Positions 11,201 to 22,649 of a stretch of 64,000 nucleotides of DNA are shown in pieces (positions within the stretch are counted from its first letter, which is position 1; every line of letters starts with the position of its first letter). The DNA is from Aedes albopictus. Lineage: Eukaryota; Arthropoda; Insecta; Diptera; Culicidae. The translations under genes were made by a program, and so were the position numbers. The notes under the pieces were generated by a model that was not told the DNA's origin, ran no database searches, and was given only the letters and a program-made list of their open reading frames with translations. The stretch covers positions 294,663,080 through 294,727,079 of the forward strand of contig NC_085136.1 of NCBI RefSeq assembly GCF_035046485.1, given 5' to 3'.

Positions 11201-12566
11201 CTTCTTTCTACAATTTCTCATGTAGAAGAACGGAATCCATCTCGAGCAAAGTGCTCCAATTTACATTCTACCTAAAATGAAACAAGTAAGCGCTATTTGT
11301 TTTGTATCCTAGTTTTTTTTGTGGGGAGAGAGATTGTATGATAAGCAAATGAACGATAAAAATCGGAGCATTAAACGTATGTTTATTTGATAGGATAAAC
11401 ATAGGGACATACGATGAAGAAGGTTACTCATACCCTAATTTTTTCAGGACCTCTCCTTATTTTAGGAGATTTCTCCAGCAATTTTTCTAAACATTTCTTT
11501 GGAAATCATCTCAAATTTCATCCAAGTATTTTTTTTTTATTTTTCAGGCAATTTCTCACGATTTTTTTTATTTATTTTTATTGATATGTATTTTATCTTA
11601 CAAGCCAATACCACACTTAGGACTTTACGAACCTTTGCGACAATTCCATCTCAAGCTTTTCCGAAATTTTTGTTTGCAATTATCCTCACTGAAAATTTCT
11701 TTATAAATATTTCAATTCCTCAGGAAATTGCGGGGTGATATATGTTGAGGTCGGGCAAAAATCGACTTTTTATTCTTTTATCTTAAAATATGGGTTCTTC
11801 AAAATGCTGTGTCAAATTTTCATAGAGATTCAAGCTATAGAAGCAAATATACTGTGTTTTATGCCTCGTTCCCTCACGAGGGTAAACTTGAAACTTTAAA
11901 CCCAATCGCCTAAAACTCGTGTTTAAAAAAAAAAAAAACTGACGCGATGACTGCGATTACGGAAACATATCTCAAGCGATTTCAACTAAATTAATTGTTT
12001 TAGTGCGTTCGCTATTCATGTGTTGTGTCCTTGAACGATCAACATTTTTGAAAAAAAAAGCGTTATGATTATTTTCATACTTACATTTTTTTATGAAAAA
12101 AGTGATTTTTTGAAAAAAAAATTGCCGTTTGCAAAATAAAACCATTTTTTGATATGCTGATCATTCAAGGACACCATAGTCCTCTAACACCGGAGATGTT
12201 TATGGTTTGTGCTTTTAGTTAAGCCGTTGGACTGTAATCATGGTCACGGATAACCGTTTCACAGAAATTGTAATAACTTTCGTAATTAGTACTATTTTTT
12301 CATGTTCTCAAGCTGTGTATGTACGACGTAAAACGAGACAAATTCTCGTGAAAATATGGCTACATACTTTTACAAAAATTCATACTTTTCCTAATCTCCA
12401 CGTACTTCAACATATACAACCCCTTAAGGAATTTCCGCAGAAATTTTCCTAGGCGCTCACGCAGGAGCTTCACAAGAAATATTTCAAGAGATTCATCTTG
12501 AAGCAATTCCACGGTTTTCCTCAGAAATGTCTTCCAAAATTACCAGTTTTTTGTTTTGACTGTGAT
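11201..12566. other. AT-rich intron with diverged mobile-element fragments
   Basis: No gene is visible. GTGTCCTTGAACGATCAACAT (12027-12047) and its near-complement near 12155-12177 form imperfect inverted repeats, a likely old MITE. 12420-12530 again has GGAATTTCC/CTTCA words of the degenerate family. Confidence 0.45.
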
Positions 12567-12991
12567 GGAATGTAACTTGAAAAAATGGCCGTTTCAGTCT
12601 TGACAAAAATCAAATACTGCTATTTAATCTTGTCCTCAAGGACTCAATTATCACAGATTCTTCGTCCAGTGTGTTCTGTTGAGCAAAGGTTGTTCAGCGG
12701 ATTGAATTTTCCCTCACAGCAGTTGACGGTTGGGAATCGGTAACTGTGGAAAAACCCTTCCGGAATTTTACCGCTCTAGAATTTGACACCTCGTGCTTTA
12801 TCGATCGCCACTGTGAGGGAAAATTCAATCCGCTGGACAACCTTTGTTCAACAGAACACACTGGACGAAGAATCTGTGATAATGGAGTCCCTGAGGAAGG
12901 TCCCAAAGGTGACCGAAACGTTGGACAAGATCAAATAACAGTATTTGATTTTTGTCAAGACTGAAAAGGCCATTGTTTCAAGTTACATTCC
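12567..12991. mobile_element. Palindromic element, arms about 150-180 bp, with one arm deleted
   Basis: The left end GGAATGTAACTTGAAAAAAT and the right end ATTGTTTCAAGTTACATTCC are inverted copies. Matching continues inwards to GATTGAATTTTCCCTCACAG (12699-12718) and its complement at 12812-12831, around a spacer of about 93 bp. The right arm carries about 27 bp (around 12897-12923, with GACCGAAACGTTGG) that are missing from the left arm at 12640-12655. The open frames on the two strands are mirror by-products. Confidence 0.8.
12891..12919 (+). ncRNA. Hammerhead-ribozyme-core-like motif (weak)
   Basis: CTGAGGA (12891-12897) fits the hammerhead CUGANGA box. It is followed by a potential 4-bp stem (GGTC/GACC) and then GAAAC (12915-12919), the second conserved box. 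Clear stems I and III and a cleavage site are not visible. A related but altered copy ends in GACCGAAACGTCGGA near 39390-39404. Penelope-like and some short retroelements are known to carry hammerheads, so a remnant is possible; chance is also possible. Confidence 0.2.
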
Positions 12992-13009
12992 AAAATTACT
13001 TCTGCGATT

Positions 13010-15110
13010 CTGGGTGTTTTCTTTGAAATTTCTCCGTTAATTGTTCTAGAAATTTCTCAAAAAAATCTACTAGGAATTTCTCCAGAAATTCCTCCAACCG
13101 TTTATATTAAAGTTGCAACTCTAGGAAATTTTTTTCACTAAGATTCTGAGATTTTTTTCACAAATTTCTTTGAGGCTTAGAAATTTATTTTTGTCCAGCA
13201 ACTTTTTCATAAAATTTCTCCAGAAATTCCTTCAGGTATTTCTACATTTATTCAGGGGTTTTGTCGAACATTTATTTGGAAATTCATGCAGACAATTCTC
13301 GAGAGATTCTTCTGAAAGTTCCTTCAGGAGTGTCTAAAATAGTTTCTTCAGGTATTTCTCCAGACTTTGCTCAGTTCTTCATATACTTTCACAATTTTTA
13401 TTCCAAAGACTTTCTCAACAATTCCTGCTGAAATTACTCCAGAATCTATTTCTTAGATTTTCTCAAGGAATTTTCAAAGAAATTTTTATTCAAATTGCTG
13501 CAGAGGGTTCTCAAGCTTTTCTAGATATTATTTCGCCTAGATTATTTTTTTTTTTGAATCTTCAGTTCAGTGATTCAGAATTTTTTTTTTCAGAAATTTC
13601 TTTAGGCAGTTAATTAGGGATTTTTATGTACAAATCCCTTTTTAAAAATTGCATAAGATTCTTTTCTGAGCATTCCTTCAGAGGTGTGTCAATTCGACCA
13701 TCCAGTATTCCTTCAGAAAATCTTTCAGGAGTCCCTCAGAAAACTATTGAGGGGTTGTACTTTTGTCTGCTATGGTTTTTAAGAGATTCCTTCAAAATTT
13801 CTTTTACGGATTTGTCCACGAATCCCTCCAAACGATTTTAAAGTTTTTTTTTTCTTCGGAATCACTTGCAGAGTTCCTCCATAATTCTCTCATGTTTTTT
13901 TTTCTGAGAATAAAGGGGCTATCTTACGGTGTGTCTTCAAATATTCTCCTAGGTATTATCTTAGGCATTCATAGAGAATTTCTCGCAAGATGATTTCAGA
14001 AATTACTTCAAAACAATTTTAAAAATTTCTTCCTGGAGTTGCCAATGACATCTCTAGGAGTTTTTGAGGGATTTGTTGGGACAATTCTCCAGAGATGTTT
14101 TAGAAATCCCATCAGAGATTCTTTTTTATACTGTTTTAACAAGATTTTTAGCACTGGGCTAGCTCATCTCGGGACCCACACTGTGCTTCCCTTCCGAAGG
14201 AAGAACTCACATTCTGTAAGTTTGTCGGGAATGGGATTCGATTCCAGGTCCTCAGCGCAATAGTCACGTACTTTAACCAACACACCAGGTCCGCTCCACC
14301 GTAGGATTCTTCAAATAATTTTTCAGTAATTTTGTGCTGATTCTGGAAGAACTTCTGAATAAATTCTGCTACGATCTTTAGAGAAATCCTAAGAGATAAT
14401 TCTGATGATTAATTTCTGCTGAAATTTCTGAAAAAAAAAACTCTGAGGAGTTTTGTGATTAGCAAGATGGACTGTCTCCTAAACTGTTTCCGGGGAGAAT
14501 TTTTGAAGCAATATTCGGAGAAATGCCAAAGAAGTTCTTGAAGAGGAATCTAAGGAGTAATTTCTTAAAAACTGCTTTGAGAAACTTTTCCGAAAATTCT
14601 TGGTGGAATTTCTAGAAAAAATATTGCGGAATTCATATAAAATTTCTTGGAAAAATTCTCATTCTCTGAAAGTTATCTTTAAGAATTGTGTGATCGAATT
14701 ACAGAAAAAAATCCAGAATACCTGGAGTCTGCGTAATATGCAACAATAATGCATGAATGTATGGAGGAATTTCTACAGGATTTACTAAATGAATTTCAGC
14801 AGGAATTTCTGCTTCCCTAGAGCAATACCTGAACAAATCTCTTGTGGAATTCCTGAAGCAATTCCTGAACGAATTTCTGAAGAAAGCCATGAAGAATATT
14901 CGAAAACTTCTGGAAGAATATCTCAAGAAAAAAAAAACAAAAGGATCCTTGGCAGATTTTTTTATCTAGTTCGTTTATTTTGGGCTCAATCGCGTATAAC
15001 GCTTTACGGAGCCGAAATCCTTGGCAGATTATAAGACGCAATTCCAGAAGCAATTTTGGAAGTAAACCATGGATTAATTTTAGAAGAAATCCGGAGAAAT
15101 TCGCGAAAAG
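13010..15110. repeat. Degenerate satellite-derived block with a polarity switch near 14150-14330
   Basis: 13010-14130 has pyrimidine-rich words (TTTCTCCAGAAATTCCTCC at 13075-13095, for instance). 14330-15110 has the purine-rich complement (GGAATTTCTGAAGAAA-type). A tRNA-headed SINE fragment sits at the switch. No gene is visible in either half. Confidence 0.55.
14190..14302 (-). mobile_element. tRNA-headed SINE fragment
   Basis: On the minus strand, TGGTGTGTTGGTTAAAGTAC resembles a pol III A box and CTGGAATCGAATCCC a B box, about 45 bp apart, as in tRNA genes. The flanks do not fold as a functional tRNA. A similar head lies at 21725-21812 (-). Confidence 0.6.
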
Positions 15111-15229
15111 ATCGTAACTGACAAAATGTACACAAATTAAGTGATTATAAGAGGAAAAAGATGCTAGATTTTCCTACTAAATACTCACAAACTTTCCTTG
15201 ATATCACTTTTCTAACTATTGAAAATCAC

Positions 15230-15530
15230 GGGTTGGGTGGAAGGCGTAATTCCATTCTGTGTCGCACGAAACAAAACAAGAATTACGCCTTCCACTTCTG
15301 GTGTTTTTGTTTACAAAAGTAAAAGGCGAAACTGAAATCACAACGTAAACACGGCGATAGTGAAAGGCGAATCTGAAATCAAAACATAAACACGGCGAAA
15401 GCAAACGGCGAAATCCTGTCAAAATCAAAAACAAGGCGAATAGTAAAAGGCAATTCTGAAATTTATATCGATTCAAGGCGCATAGTTTTGGGCGAATTTA
15501 GCATTATCGGGCATCAATTCGGGCGTAATA
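15230..15530. repeat. Element with reiterated GGCGAA/GGCGTAAT words
   Basis: GGAAGGCGTAATT (15239-15251) is followed by its complement AATTACGCCTTCC (15280-15292), a short hairpin. Then AAGGCGAA-like words recur at about 30-45-bp intervals (15326, 15362, 15396, 15434, 15474, 15490, 15520) with loosely similar spacers such as CTGAAATCAAAACATAAACAC. It looks like a short unit reiterated inside a MITE. It is non-coding and I cannot place it in a family. Confidence 0.55.
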
Positions 15531-16250
15531 AAATAAATGCAATTTTTAGTGCAAAAATTAACAAATTTGTATTGTTTTATTAGAAAGTCAAGAAAATGTG
15601 TCAGAATTGTGTCATTTAAGCTTGTTCATGTTAAATTACACTGAAATGCTCCTAAATAAGAATTAAAATTGTGTCAGCAAAATTCGGTTGTTGTTTTTGC
15701 AATGTTATTGCTTTGTCAGTTACACCCTATTCGCGATTTACTCCGGAAATACATACATAGAAGATTTCCTTGAACTTTTATGTATGTACAAATGTATGGA
15801 GAAAAAGTTTGCAGAAAATTCTAAACCCAAGCAACACGCATGTCATAAAAGAACTTGAACTTGAAGAAAATGAATTTCTATACAACTAAAACTTGCACTG
15901 CCATAACTCCTATGTGCGTTATTTGGGAAAGAACGTAACAATTTTCTTAAGGAATAGCTGGAAGATTTTTGGATGCATTTCTTATGATATGGAATACATA
16001 CTATAGAAACCCTTGAAGAAAACATCCGAATTTTCAAGAGCTCAAGAGCTGGTTAATCAGTAAGTAACTTGGAGTAACCTAGATGAGATCACTGACTAAG
16101 ACGCCGATTGCCTATCGAGAGAATATTCGGTTGGATCGGTCCGACCATCGTGGGTGCCGGAAAATCGAGCTTTCATCTGGAGATTCTTACAGCATTTATA
16201 TACGGGATTTCCATCCAGGAATTACTTCCGAAATGCGGTAACGCCTGCTA
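15531..16250. other. AT-rich intron with a MITE-end fragment at 15828-15935
   Basis: CCAAGCAACACG at 15828 and TTTCTATACAACTAAAACTTGC (from 15871) through TATGTGCGTTAT resemble 57730-57785 (TTCTATACAACCAAAAGTTG ... ATCTGCGTTACTTAGG) and the CCCAAGCAAC end of the element at 57984-59292. So this is likely a decayed copy of a related TIR element. Otherwise nothing is recognised. Confidence 0.4.
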
Positions 16251-17420
16251 CGGATTTCATCTTGTAAGCTATAGATTCTTCTAGATACTTTTATGAATTT
16301 CTTTTGCGAAATTTTCCATGAAATCCTTAAGAAATTCCTCAAGGGAATTAAGGAGTTCAGTTTGTTACGAGTTAGTTCATATAGGGAACCGGAGATAAAT
16401 TTGGGATCCCGGAATTTGATCTAGGAATTTATCCAGCAAATCCTGAAGAATTCCGAGAAGAAACTCTTAAAGGAATCCCATCAACCCTCAAGGTTTTCCA
16501 CAAGAAAAACTTGGAGGATTTCTTAAAAGAACTCCTGCAGAATTTATAGAAAGAACTTTTGCAGGATTCTCACATGGAACTTTGGAAGGATTTCCACAAG
16601 CAGGTTCTGGAGGATTTTCAGAAGGGACTTCTTGACCATCACTTCCCAACCTTGACTCTCGCGACACCCCCCCGTCTGTTCTAGAAACTGTGTTCTAGAG
16701 GATTCCCTCAAAAGAATCCTCAACGATTTCTATAAGTAAGGAGGAAAACAAGAAACTTTTGGAGCATATGCAGAAAAAAAACCTTCAATAGGAATACTAT
16801 AAACGCTGAGGAAGGAACTCTTTGAGAATTTCTAAAAATAACTCCTGCAGGATTCCTAGAAGAAACTTCTGTAGGATGCCCACCAAGAATCCCTGAAGGA
16901 TTCCCATAAGGAACTCGTGGAAGATTTTCCGAAGGAACTTCTGGAGAATTCCCTCAAATGAATCCTGGAAGATTTCTATAGTGTCCCTCCTGGAAAAAAT
17001 ACATGGAAGATTTCATTGAAAAGTACTAGAAGAAATTCTTTGAAGATTCCCAGAAGGAACTTCTGATGAAATCCAAGAAAAACTCTCAGGACGGATATAC
17101 ATTTCGGGAGAACTCCAGTAAAAAAAACTCCTGGAAGAATATCAGAAAATAAATCTGGAGGGATTTCAGAAAACAGTCTTGGAAGAGAAACCATGGAAAA
17201 TTCTAAAGAAGCAGAGGAGCACTTGTAGGAATACCGGAAGAAACATCTTGATGAATTTCAGAGGCAACTCTGAGAGAAATTGCAATGAGATTTCTTGATT
17301 GAAACTCAGAACGGTTCTCTCAATGAATTTCGATTCCTGCTGGAGTTCCTGAAAAAATCCCCGAAGAAATCATAGAAGGAATTTAAAAAGGAATATCTGG
17401 ATTAATTCGGAAAGGAAATC
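16251..17420. repeat. Degenerate satellite-derived block, mostly purine-rich
   Basis: A short pyrimidine-rich part (16262-16345) is followed by purine-rich AAGGAATTCCTGGAGGATTTC-like words from about 16440 to 17410, spaced roughly 24-45 bp apart. No coding function. The 72-codon minus frame at 16976-17194 is derived from the motif. Confidence 0.55.
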
Positions 17421-17498
17421 CCAGAAGTCAGACATTCTTTTTTCGATAAATTCTCATCGAATTCCATGAGATACCCAAGCGAAATAAGATTTTGTTTT

Positions 17499-18585
17499 CT
17501 AATTCCCGTCTAGCCAAGCACCGATCAATGGGCACCGAGTTTATTCTTGCGCCTCGCCTAATATCTCATAGCCAATTTGGTATCAATTACTTATTTATAA
17601 ACTAGCTTCCATATCATGTACAAAAAATATGAGCTTGCTCAAAATAATAAGATTGAAAAATTGTACCCATCTAGTCCACGTCTGTTTCGGGCCCAACCTG
17701 AATTCAATTCCCGTCACACCTTCTACGTGACACTATGGTGTATAGGATCAGGATGGTCAAAAAATTATGATTTGACCGTAGTTCAAAAGTCAATAGTCGG
17801 TCAAATTCTTCGTAATTCAAATCAAATCATGTATGAAAGTAGAACTCGGCAGGGGTCCTTTTTTGGGTACTTTTCTGCTATAACTCTAGGCAATTTCAAA
17901 GCAATTGACACCATTTTTATAACGCGGTATGATACGTATACTATCTAGCCGTGTACAAAGTTTCAAGTCAATTAGCTTGGAATTGACTGAGTTATAGCGG
18001 AAAGTGCCCAAAATACCCACCACTGCGCAAGTGGCTCGCTACCCCATAAAAGTACTTTTGAGTAGAAAGCTTTGAGATAGTGTCCACCAGATCTTAATAC
18101 ACCATCACAGTGCAAACGAAAAAGTCTTTCTCTGTGGTTGTGATATTTTCGATGCGATGTATCGTATGCAGAAAACCCACGCACACATTTGCTTGCATCC
18201 TCCCTAGATGAAGACAACTGTTGTTTACATTCTACTGATGGAAAAAAAAACATTTATTTGACGCTGCATTCCGCAGCAGTGAAATCCAACTATGTATGCC
18301 ACAGAGCTATTGTGGGGTGTGAATTGAAAGTTGGTCAAATAAGTGAATCTGGCGAAAAAATAATTGAACGATGATGAAGAGCAATTCGGCTAGGTGCTGC
18401 TTTGGTGCGATTCCCTTCGTCTTACTCTAAACAAAAAAAAATCTACTCGTAAGTGGAGTGAAATTGATACATGAAATTTTTGCATCGTTTCTCGATATCT
18501 TATGCTATAGGGGCTGGTTAATTGATAGTATACATCTTATATCTGTAATTATTGGCTATTTTCCGTCTAATTTGACGGGAATTAG
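17499..18585. mobile_element. TIR element, CTAATTCCCGTC termini, copy 1 (interrupted by insertions)
   Basis: CTAATTCCCGTC at 17499-17510 and its complement GACGGGAATTAG at 18574-18585 bound the element. Internal blocks match copy 2 at 63442-63976: the CGCCTAATATCTCATAGCCAAT region after the left end, and the right half from ACAGAGCTATTGTGGGGTGT (18301) through TTTGGTGCGATT and AAGTGGAGTGAAATT to the right TIR. Copy 2 is 535 bp, so copy 1 carries about 550 bp of extra sequence at about 17600-18290, including the nested MITE at 17848-18027. Confidence 0.8.
17848..18027. mobile_element. Diverged relative of the MITE at 4451-4644, nested in the 17499-18585 element
   Basis: It shares TTTTGGGTACTTTTCTGCTATAACT on the left and AGTTATAGCGGAAAGTGCCC on the right with the 4451-4644 element, as inverted arms with an AATTTCAAAGCAATTGAC-type inner arm. 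Ends are approximate. Confidence 0.65.
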
Positions 18586-21380
18586 CGCATATGACGAATA
18601 GATATCTACCATAATACAAGATACCCTAGAGGAATTGGGGTTTTTTAATATAGAAAAATTCAATGATTTTATATCTTTAAACAAAAGAGCACCTTTTTCT
18701 AAGCCTCTATGATTTTTCTCAGATTTTAAGAACTTTGTTTTGATACCTAAAATCAATTTCAAAAAGATTTATTCAAATCACCTTTTGATAGCTGGGCAAC
18801 TGCTTGACAGCTTCGCCCAGTACAAAATCCGACGAGGGGTGATTCGACAAATCGCTCCCATACAAACTTCAAATTGATTTTTAAACAGATTCCCGGGCTC
18901 CAAAATTCATGAAAATTTGGATTTCGGCTCAGTTTGGCGTGCAGATTCAGAATATGGAATTATCTCAATATCACTTAAAAAGCCAATTCCAGAAGCTACT
19001 TCTTGGGGAAACCTAAAAAAAAGTTGTGTAGAAGTGCCAAGTGATTGCAGAGAAAAATAACCTTGAGATTTCCTAAACATATCTCACATGAAACTTCTAC
19101 AGGAATCTTTGAAGCAAAAACTAGAGCAATCTTTGATGATGCTCGTCGAAGAATGCATTCCGGAATAAAGGAAACAACGGCTGGCCATTTATATCACTGA
19201 GGCTGCACAAATTCACGCGAATATCGGGGTGTTGATGGGATATGGGTGATAAGGGTTCACGCATTGGTGCGTGGATGCCAGGTGTGATAGATTTGTGTAT
19301 TTATTACTTAGAAGATAATGCGTCACATTTCGCGAGATTGTATAACCCATAGACATTATCTTATATGGTTAATTGACTGCAAACGTCGATTTAGTATAAT
19401 AGAAGCCAAAGTATAGATAGAGAGTGAATACATGTGAAGGCCTAGTGAAGACATTCGAAAACTTTCGGACGAAATCTTCTTTAGTGGGTGACATTTCGAA
19501 AACATTCTTTTGAATTTCATTCAAATGAACCTGACTAGGCGATGATGACCGGCAATGGTTCAGGATGACGATCCTCCACGACCACCACCATCATGTGTAG
19601 TAAGCTATTTAGTAGGTAATAATGAACGACGCGACCACGGTAAAGTTGCATCACAGCGCAATATAGTGGAAAATTATGCGTTGATAAAAGGCATCGCATT
19701 CAACACGCCATCATCGTTCATAAAATGTGCAACAATGTGCATGCAATTCCCATTCGTCTTGAAGAGTAGCCACCACCGCCCGTCCCATCTATTACCCTCG
19801 GTGTGCACCTGCGCTTCCACAACAGCAGGTGTGCGCGGAAAAGACACTAATGGCGCAAACTGTCACTCAACTCACGGGAGCAGCCATTTTTCGAAAACTG
19901 CATCCATCTCAACCGCCACGAACCCGTGAAGATGATGACGGTGATGCTGCCTGCCAGCATAAATCCCCCGTTTGTGATGCCAAACGCTGACGCTGTGTGA
20001 ACGCATTTTTCTTGATCAGAGGCGGTTACCGCCACGCCGGCCAAGGCAAAGCTTTCAGTTCCGCTTCTGGTTCGCGTAGCACTTTGAACGATCTGTGGGC
20101 GGTTAGCGTCGTCATCGCCGTCGTCATCGTCGGCGTTGCAACCCGGAGTGCCATATCCATTAATATAGATTAGAAGGGAATTCAACGCGGAACGGACGAA
20201 GCCGTGAAGCTCTGTGTGACAGAGGCTTAGAGGTAGGTACGACGAGCACTGGGCAGCTGCTGGCAGCTCGTTGTCCTTCGGGGTTGTCGTGAAGGAGCAG
20301 CAGGTATGACGTGAACCGTGTAAAGTTCATTGTAATACGTGGGTTAACTCGATGCGGCAGCTGTTGCACGACTCTCTGGAGCTACATTTTAGCGGCCTTC
20401 GGTTCCAGAAACTGGTAACTGAGCGTATCAGCAGCAGCAGCATCATCATCAGGATGACATTTCCTCGTGCGGATAGATACAACACTTAAGCTGCTGCTTC
20501 TGATTACCACCAACTTGAATAGCACTCGCAGGGACATCTCAATTTGAATATTTAATATTCGGCGGCTGATGGTGAATTCGACTATATCCGAGATTCAAAT
20601 GTTGGAGGCTTAAGTCCAAATCCCCCATCTGGAGCAATTCTGGCCATTTACTACCGAGAGAGCAGAGGAAGATAACCTTCCTCCGACCTACAAACCGTTT
20701 TAACACAAACCCAGAGTGGGAGGGATTTAGCAGCGGATTTCCGGGGGACTGTGCCATCTCATTTTCGGCGTAAGACAGATTTCCCCCCTTAAGAAACGCA
20801 AACACTCATGTACATTTGGAAAGCGTTTTCATTCCACGACGCAGACTTTGAATTATTCATTCCCTTCCGCATCGTCGCCGTTTTCTCCATTTGAAAAAAA
20901 AGAAAAGATATCTTCAGCAATTGCGGGAATCATTTTTACCTCTTACGCTGACGCTGCTGGTTGGGAAATTTAATCCCACGCTGGCTGTTTCTCGACACGG
21001 ACGGACACGGATGGTTGGAGCGGGAGTGTCGATATCACGCGACTCGACTGCGCCGTGCCCCACTTTTTGAAGGAATAAAACGGAAATCATTATCCTTTCG
21101 CAATGTGTAATTTGGGGATGTCGAAGCAGCAGCAATGTATTGTACATGCAATCAATGATATCAAACGGGAAGCTTTACTTGGCTGTTACTTTTACATATC
21201 ATTTTGTGCGAAGTTGGGGTGGAAGTTTATGTGACTTGAAAAAAGAAAAAAAGGGGGAGTACATAGTAGAAGTAGGCAAATTGGATGTGCCCACCCATGA
21301 ACAATTGGGATTGGAATTTTCATTCATTTGAATGAATATGAATTTTTAATTTGAAGAAAAAAGAATACGGACAATTTAGT
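18586..21380. other. Intron: AT-rich 18586-19200, then a unique island 19200-20900 and AT-rich flank
   Basis: 18760-18900 holds words common in small mosquito elements (GGGTGATTCGACAAATCGCTCC). 19200-20900 is non-repetitive and mixed in composition, with scattered CAG/GAT triplet runs (20429-20460). Open frames at 19555-19929 (+) and 19847-20185 (-) overlap in opposite senses and match nothing I know. It may hold regulatory DNA. No gene is supported. Confidence 0.5.
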
Positions 21381-21724
21381 TTTATTAAAAACGAAAGTAG
21401 GTGAACCGAACTCATCCCAAGTAGCCATGAACTAGATTTCACGTTCTCTAGAACGTCCATTTTGACAGCTGGAACTAGTTCCAGTTCACGGCGTATATTT
21501 GCTCGTTCTCATATTTGCGTTTGTTTGTTTACGTTTATCAGAACGGTTTTTTTTTTCGTGTGTAGGGTAGAAAGTGAAAACAGCGCAAAAAGCGGCTAGT
21601 TCGATATAGTAGAATAATAGAATACATTTAGGCGCTGTACAAAAGTGAAAGTGCAGCTGCCAATTAGAATTTCTCACGAAGTGCTCTAGTGGTCAGTAGA
21701 GCTTTAAATTAGGTTAAGTGGTTA

Positions 21725-21812
21725 AAAATAATGCATATCGAAAGTGGGGTTTGATCCCAGGTCCGCGGCGTTATCGTCACGTGGCTTAACCATCACACCA
21801 AGCCCGAGCTAA
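21725..21812 (-). mobile_element. tRNA-headed SINE fragment
   Basis: On the minus strand, TGGTGTGATGGTTAAGCCAC (A-box-like) and GACCTGGGATCAAACCCCAC (B-box-like) stand in tRNA spacing. It is similar in layout to 14190-14302. No functional cloverleaf is expected. Confidence 0.6.
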
Positions 21813-21835
21813 AGAAGGGGAATCTGATTAGGTGC

Positions 21836-21992
21836 CGTCCACAAATTACGTAACGCTCTAGGGGGAGGGGGAGTACAGCTGAGCGTTACGGCCCATACAA
21901 AAATTTTAGGATTTTCATACAAAAAAGCGTTACAGAGGGGAGAGGGGGGGGTCGAAAAATGTCGATTTTAGCGTTCCTTAATAAATGAATGC
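21836..21992. mobile_element. MITE fragment, GTCCACAAATTACGTAACGCT end
   Basis: The left end CGTCCACAAATTACGTAACG is followed by a G-rich tract. The inner words AGCGTTACGG and AAAAAGCGTTACAGAGGGG repeat. The right end (TTAGCGTTCCTTAATAAATG) looks like a mutated inverted copy of the left end. Non-coding. Confidence 0.55.
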
Positions 21993-22171
21993 TGCCAAGT
22001 ACAGCGACTGGCGGGGCATCATGCATTGTTGTAAATATTCTGTACACAGTCACCCTAAATCAGATAATTAAATGGGAGACGTTACTCTCCGGTGGTAGCA
22101 GGCAGGTTGTATGCCAGGAAATCATGTGTGGACCACAGGTATTGTCACGCTTCAATTTAGCCTAGACCTGG

Positions 22172-22516
22172 ACAATGAATTTCAAGAGTCTCTCTGTTTG
22201 GTATTCATTAACCTTCCGTAACTCGCGCGGTTGGTCACCACCGTCAACACCATGCTTATGCAGTGTACAAAAAGCGAGATGTTTCAACGTGACGTACAAA
22301 ATACAACAGCGCGAACACTCGAAGGTTAACTGCGAAGAAGTTTTTGATCGACTGAACTACGAAAATCTAAGGGTACCCTGAGACGCAAAGGAATAGCGAA
22401 TAAAATCGTCAACCTCTTCGAAGCTCAGTAGGGAAGCCGTTACATTCGGACTCCTGCATAACGGAGCTTTATCTGACCACATCCAAGTTGTCACTGGTGT
22501 AATGCTTACAAAAAAT
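22172..22516 (+). pseudogene. Broken reverse-transcriptase fragment of a non-LTR retrotransposon
   Basis: The translation in pieces gives NEFQESLCLVFI (22173-22207), then, after an insertion, EEVFDRLNYENL (from about 22334), then TLRRKGIANKIVNLFEAQ in another frame, then REAVTFGLLHNGALSDH and IQVVTGV in a third. This order matches the palm region of LINE reverse transcriptases: the FD of motif A, then the LRRKGI...LHNG...VVTGV run leading to motif B. At least two frameshifts (near 22370 and 22429) and an insertion at 22212-22325 break it. Flanks at 22080-22170 and 22517-22640 may be more of the same element. The clade is not determinable by eye. Confidence 0.8.
22212..22325. mobile_element. 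114-bp TTAA-flanked MITE inserted in the reverse-transcriptase fragment
   Basis: TTAA at 22208-22211 and at 22326-22329 flanks an insert with inverted ends CCTTCCGTAACTCGCGC and GCGCGAACACTCGAAGG. If one TTAA and the insert are ignored, the reverse-transcriptase reading frame continues without a shift (VFI-N-CEE-VFD), which proves the insertion boundaries. TTAA targeting is typical of piggyBac-type elements. Confidence 0.85.
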
Positions 22517-22649
22517 CCGGATGTAGCTCTTGAACCAACCCCAGAAGTAGCCGATCAACATTTTAGCTGTAAAAGAGTTGAACAAACAACTCTTAAGCAA
22601 AGTTCAGCTTAAGAAACTGTTACACTAAAAAGTAATGACGGGAACTATT

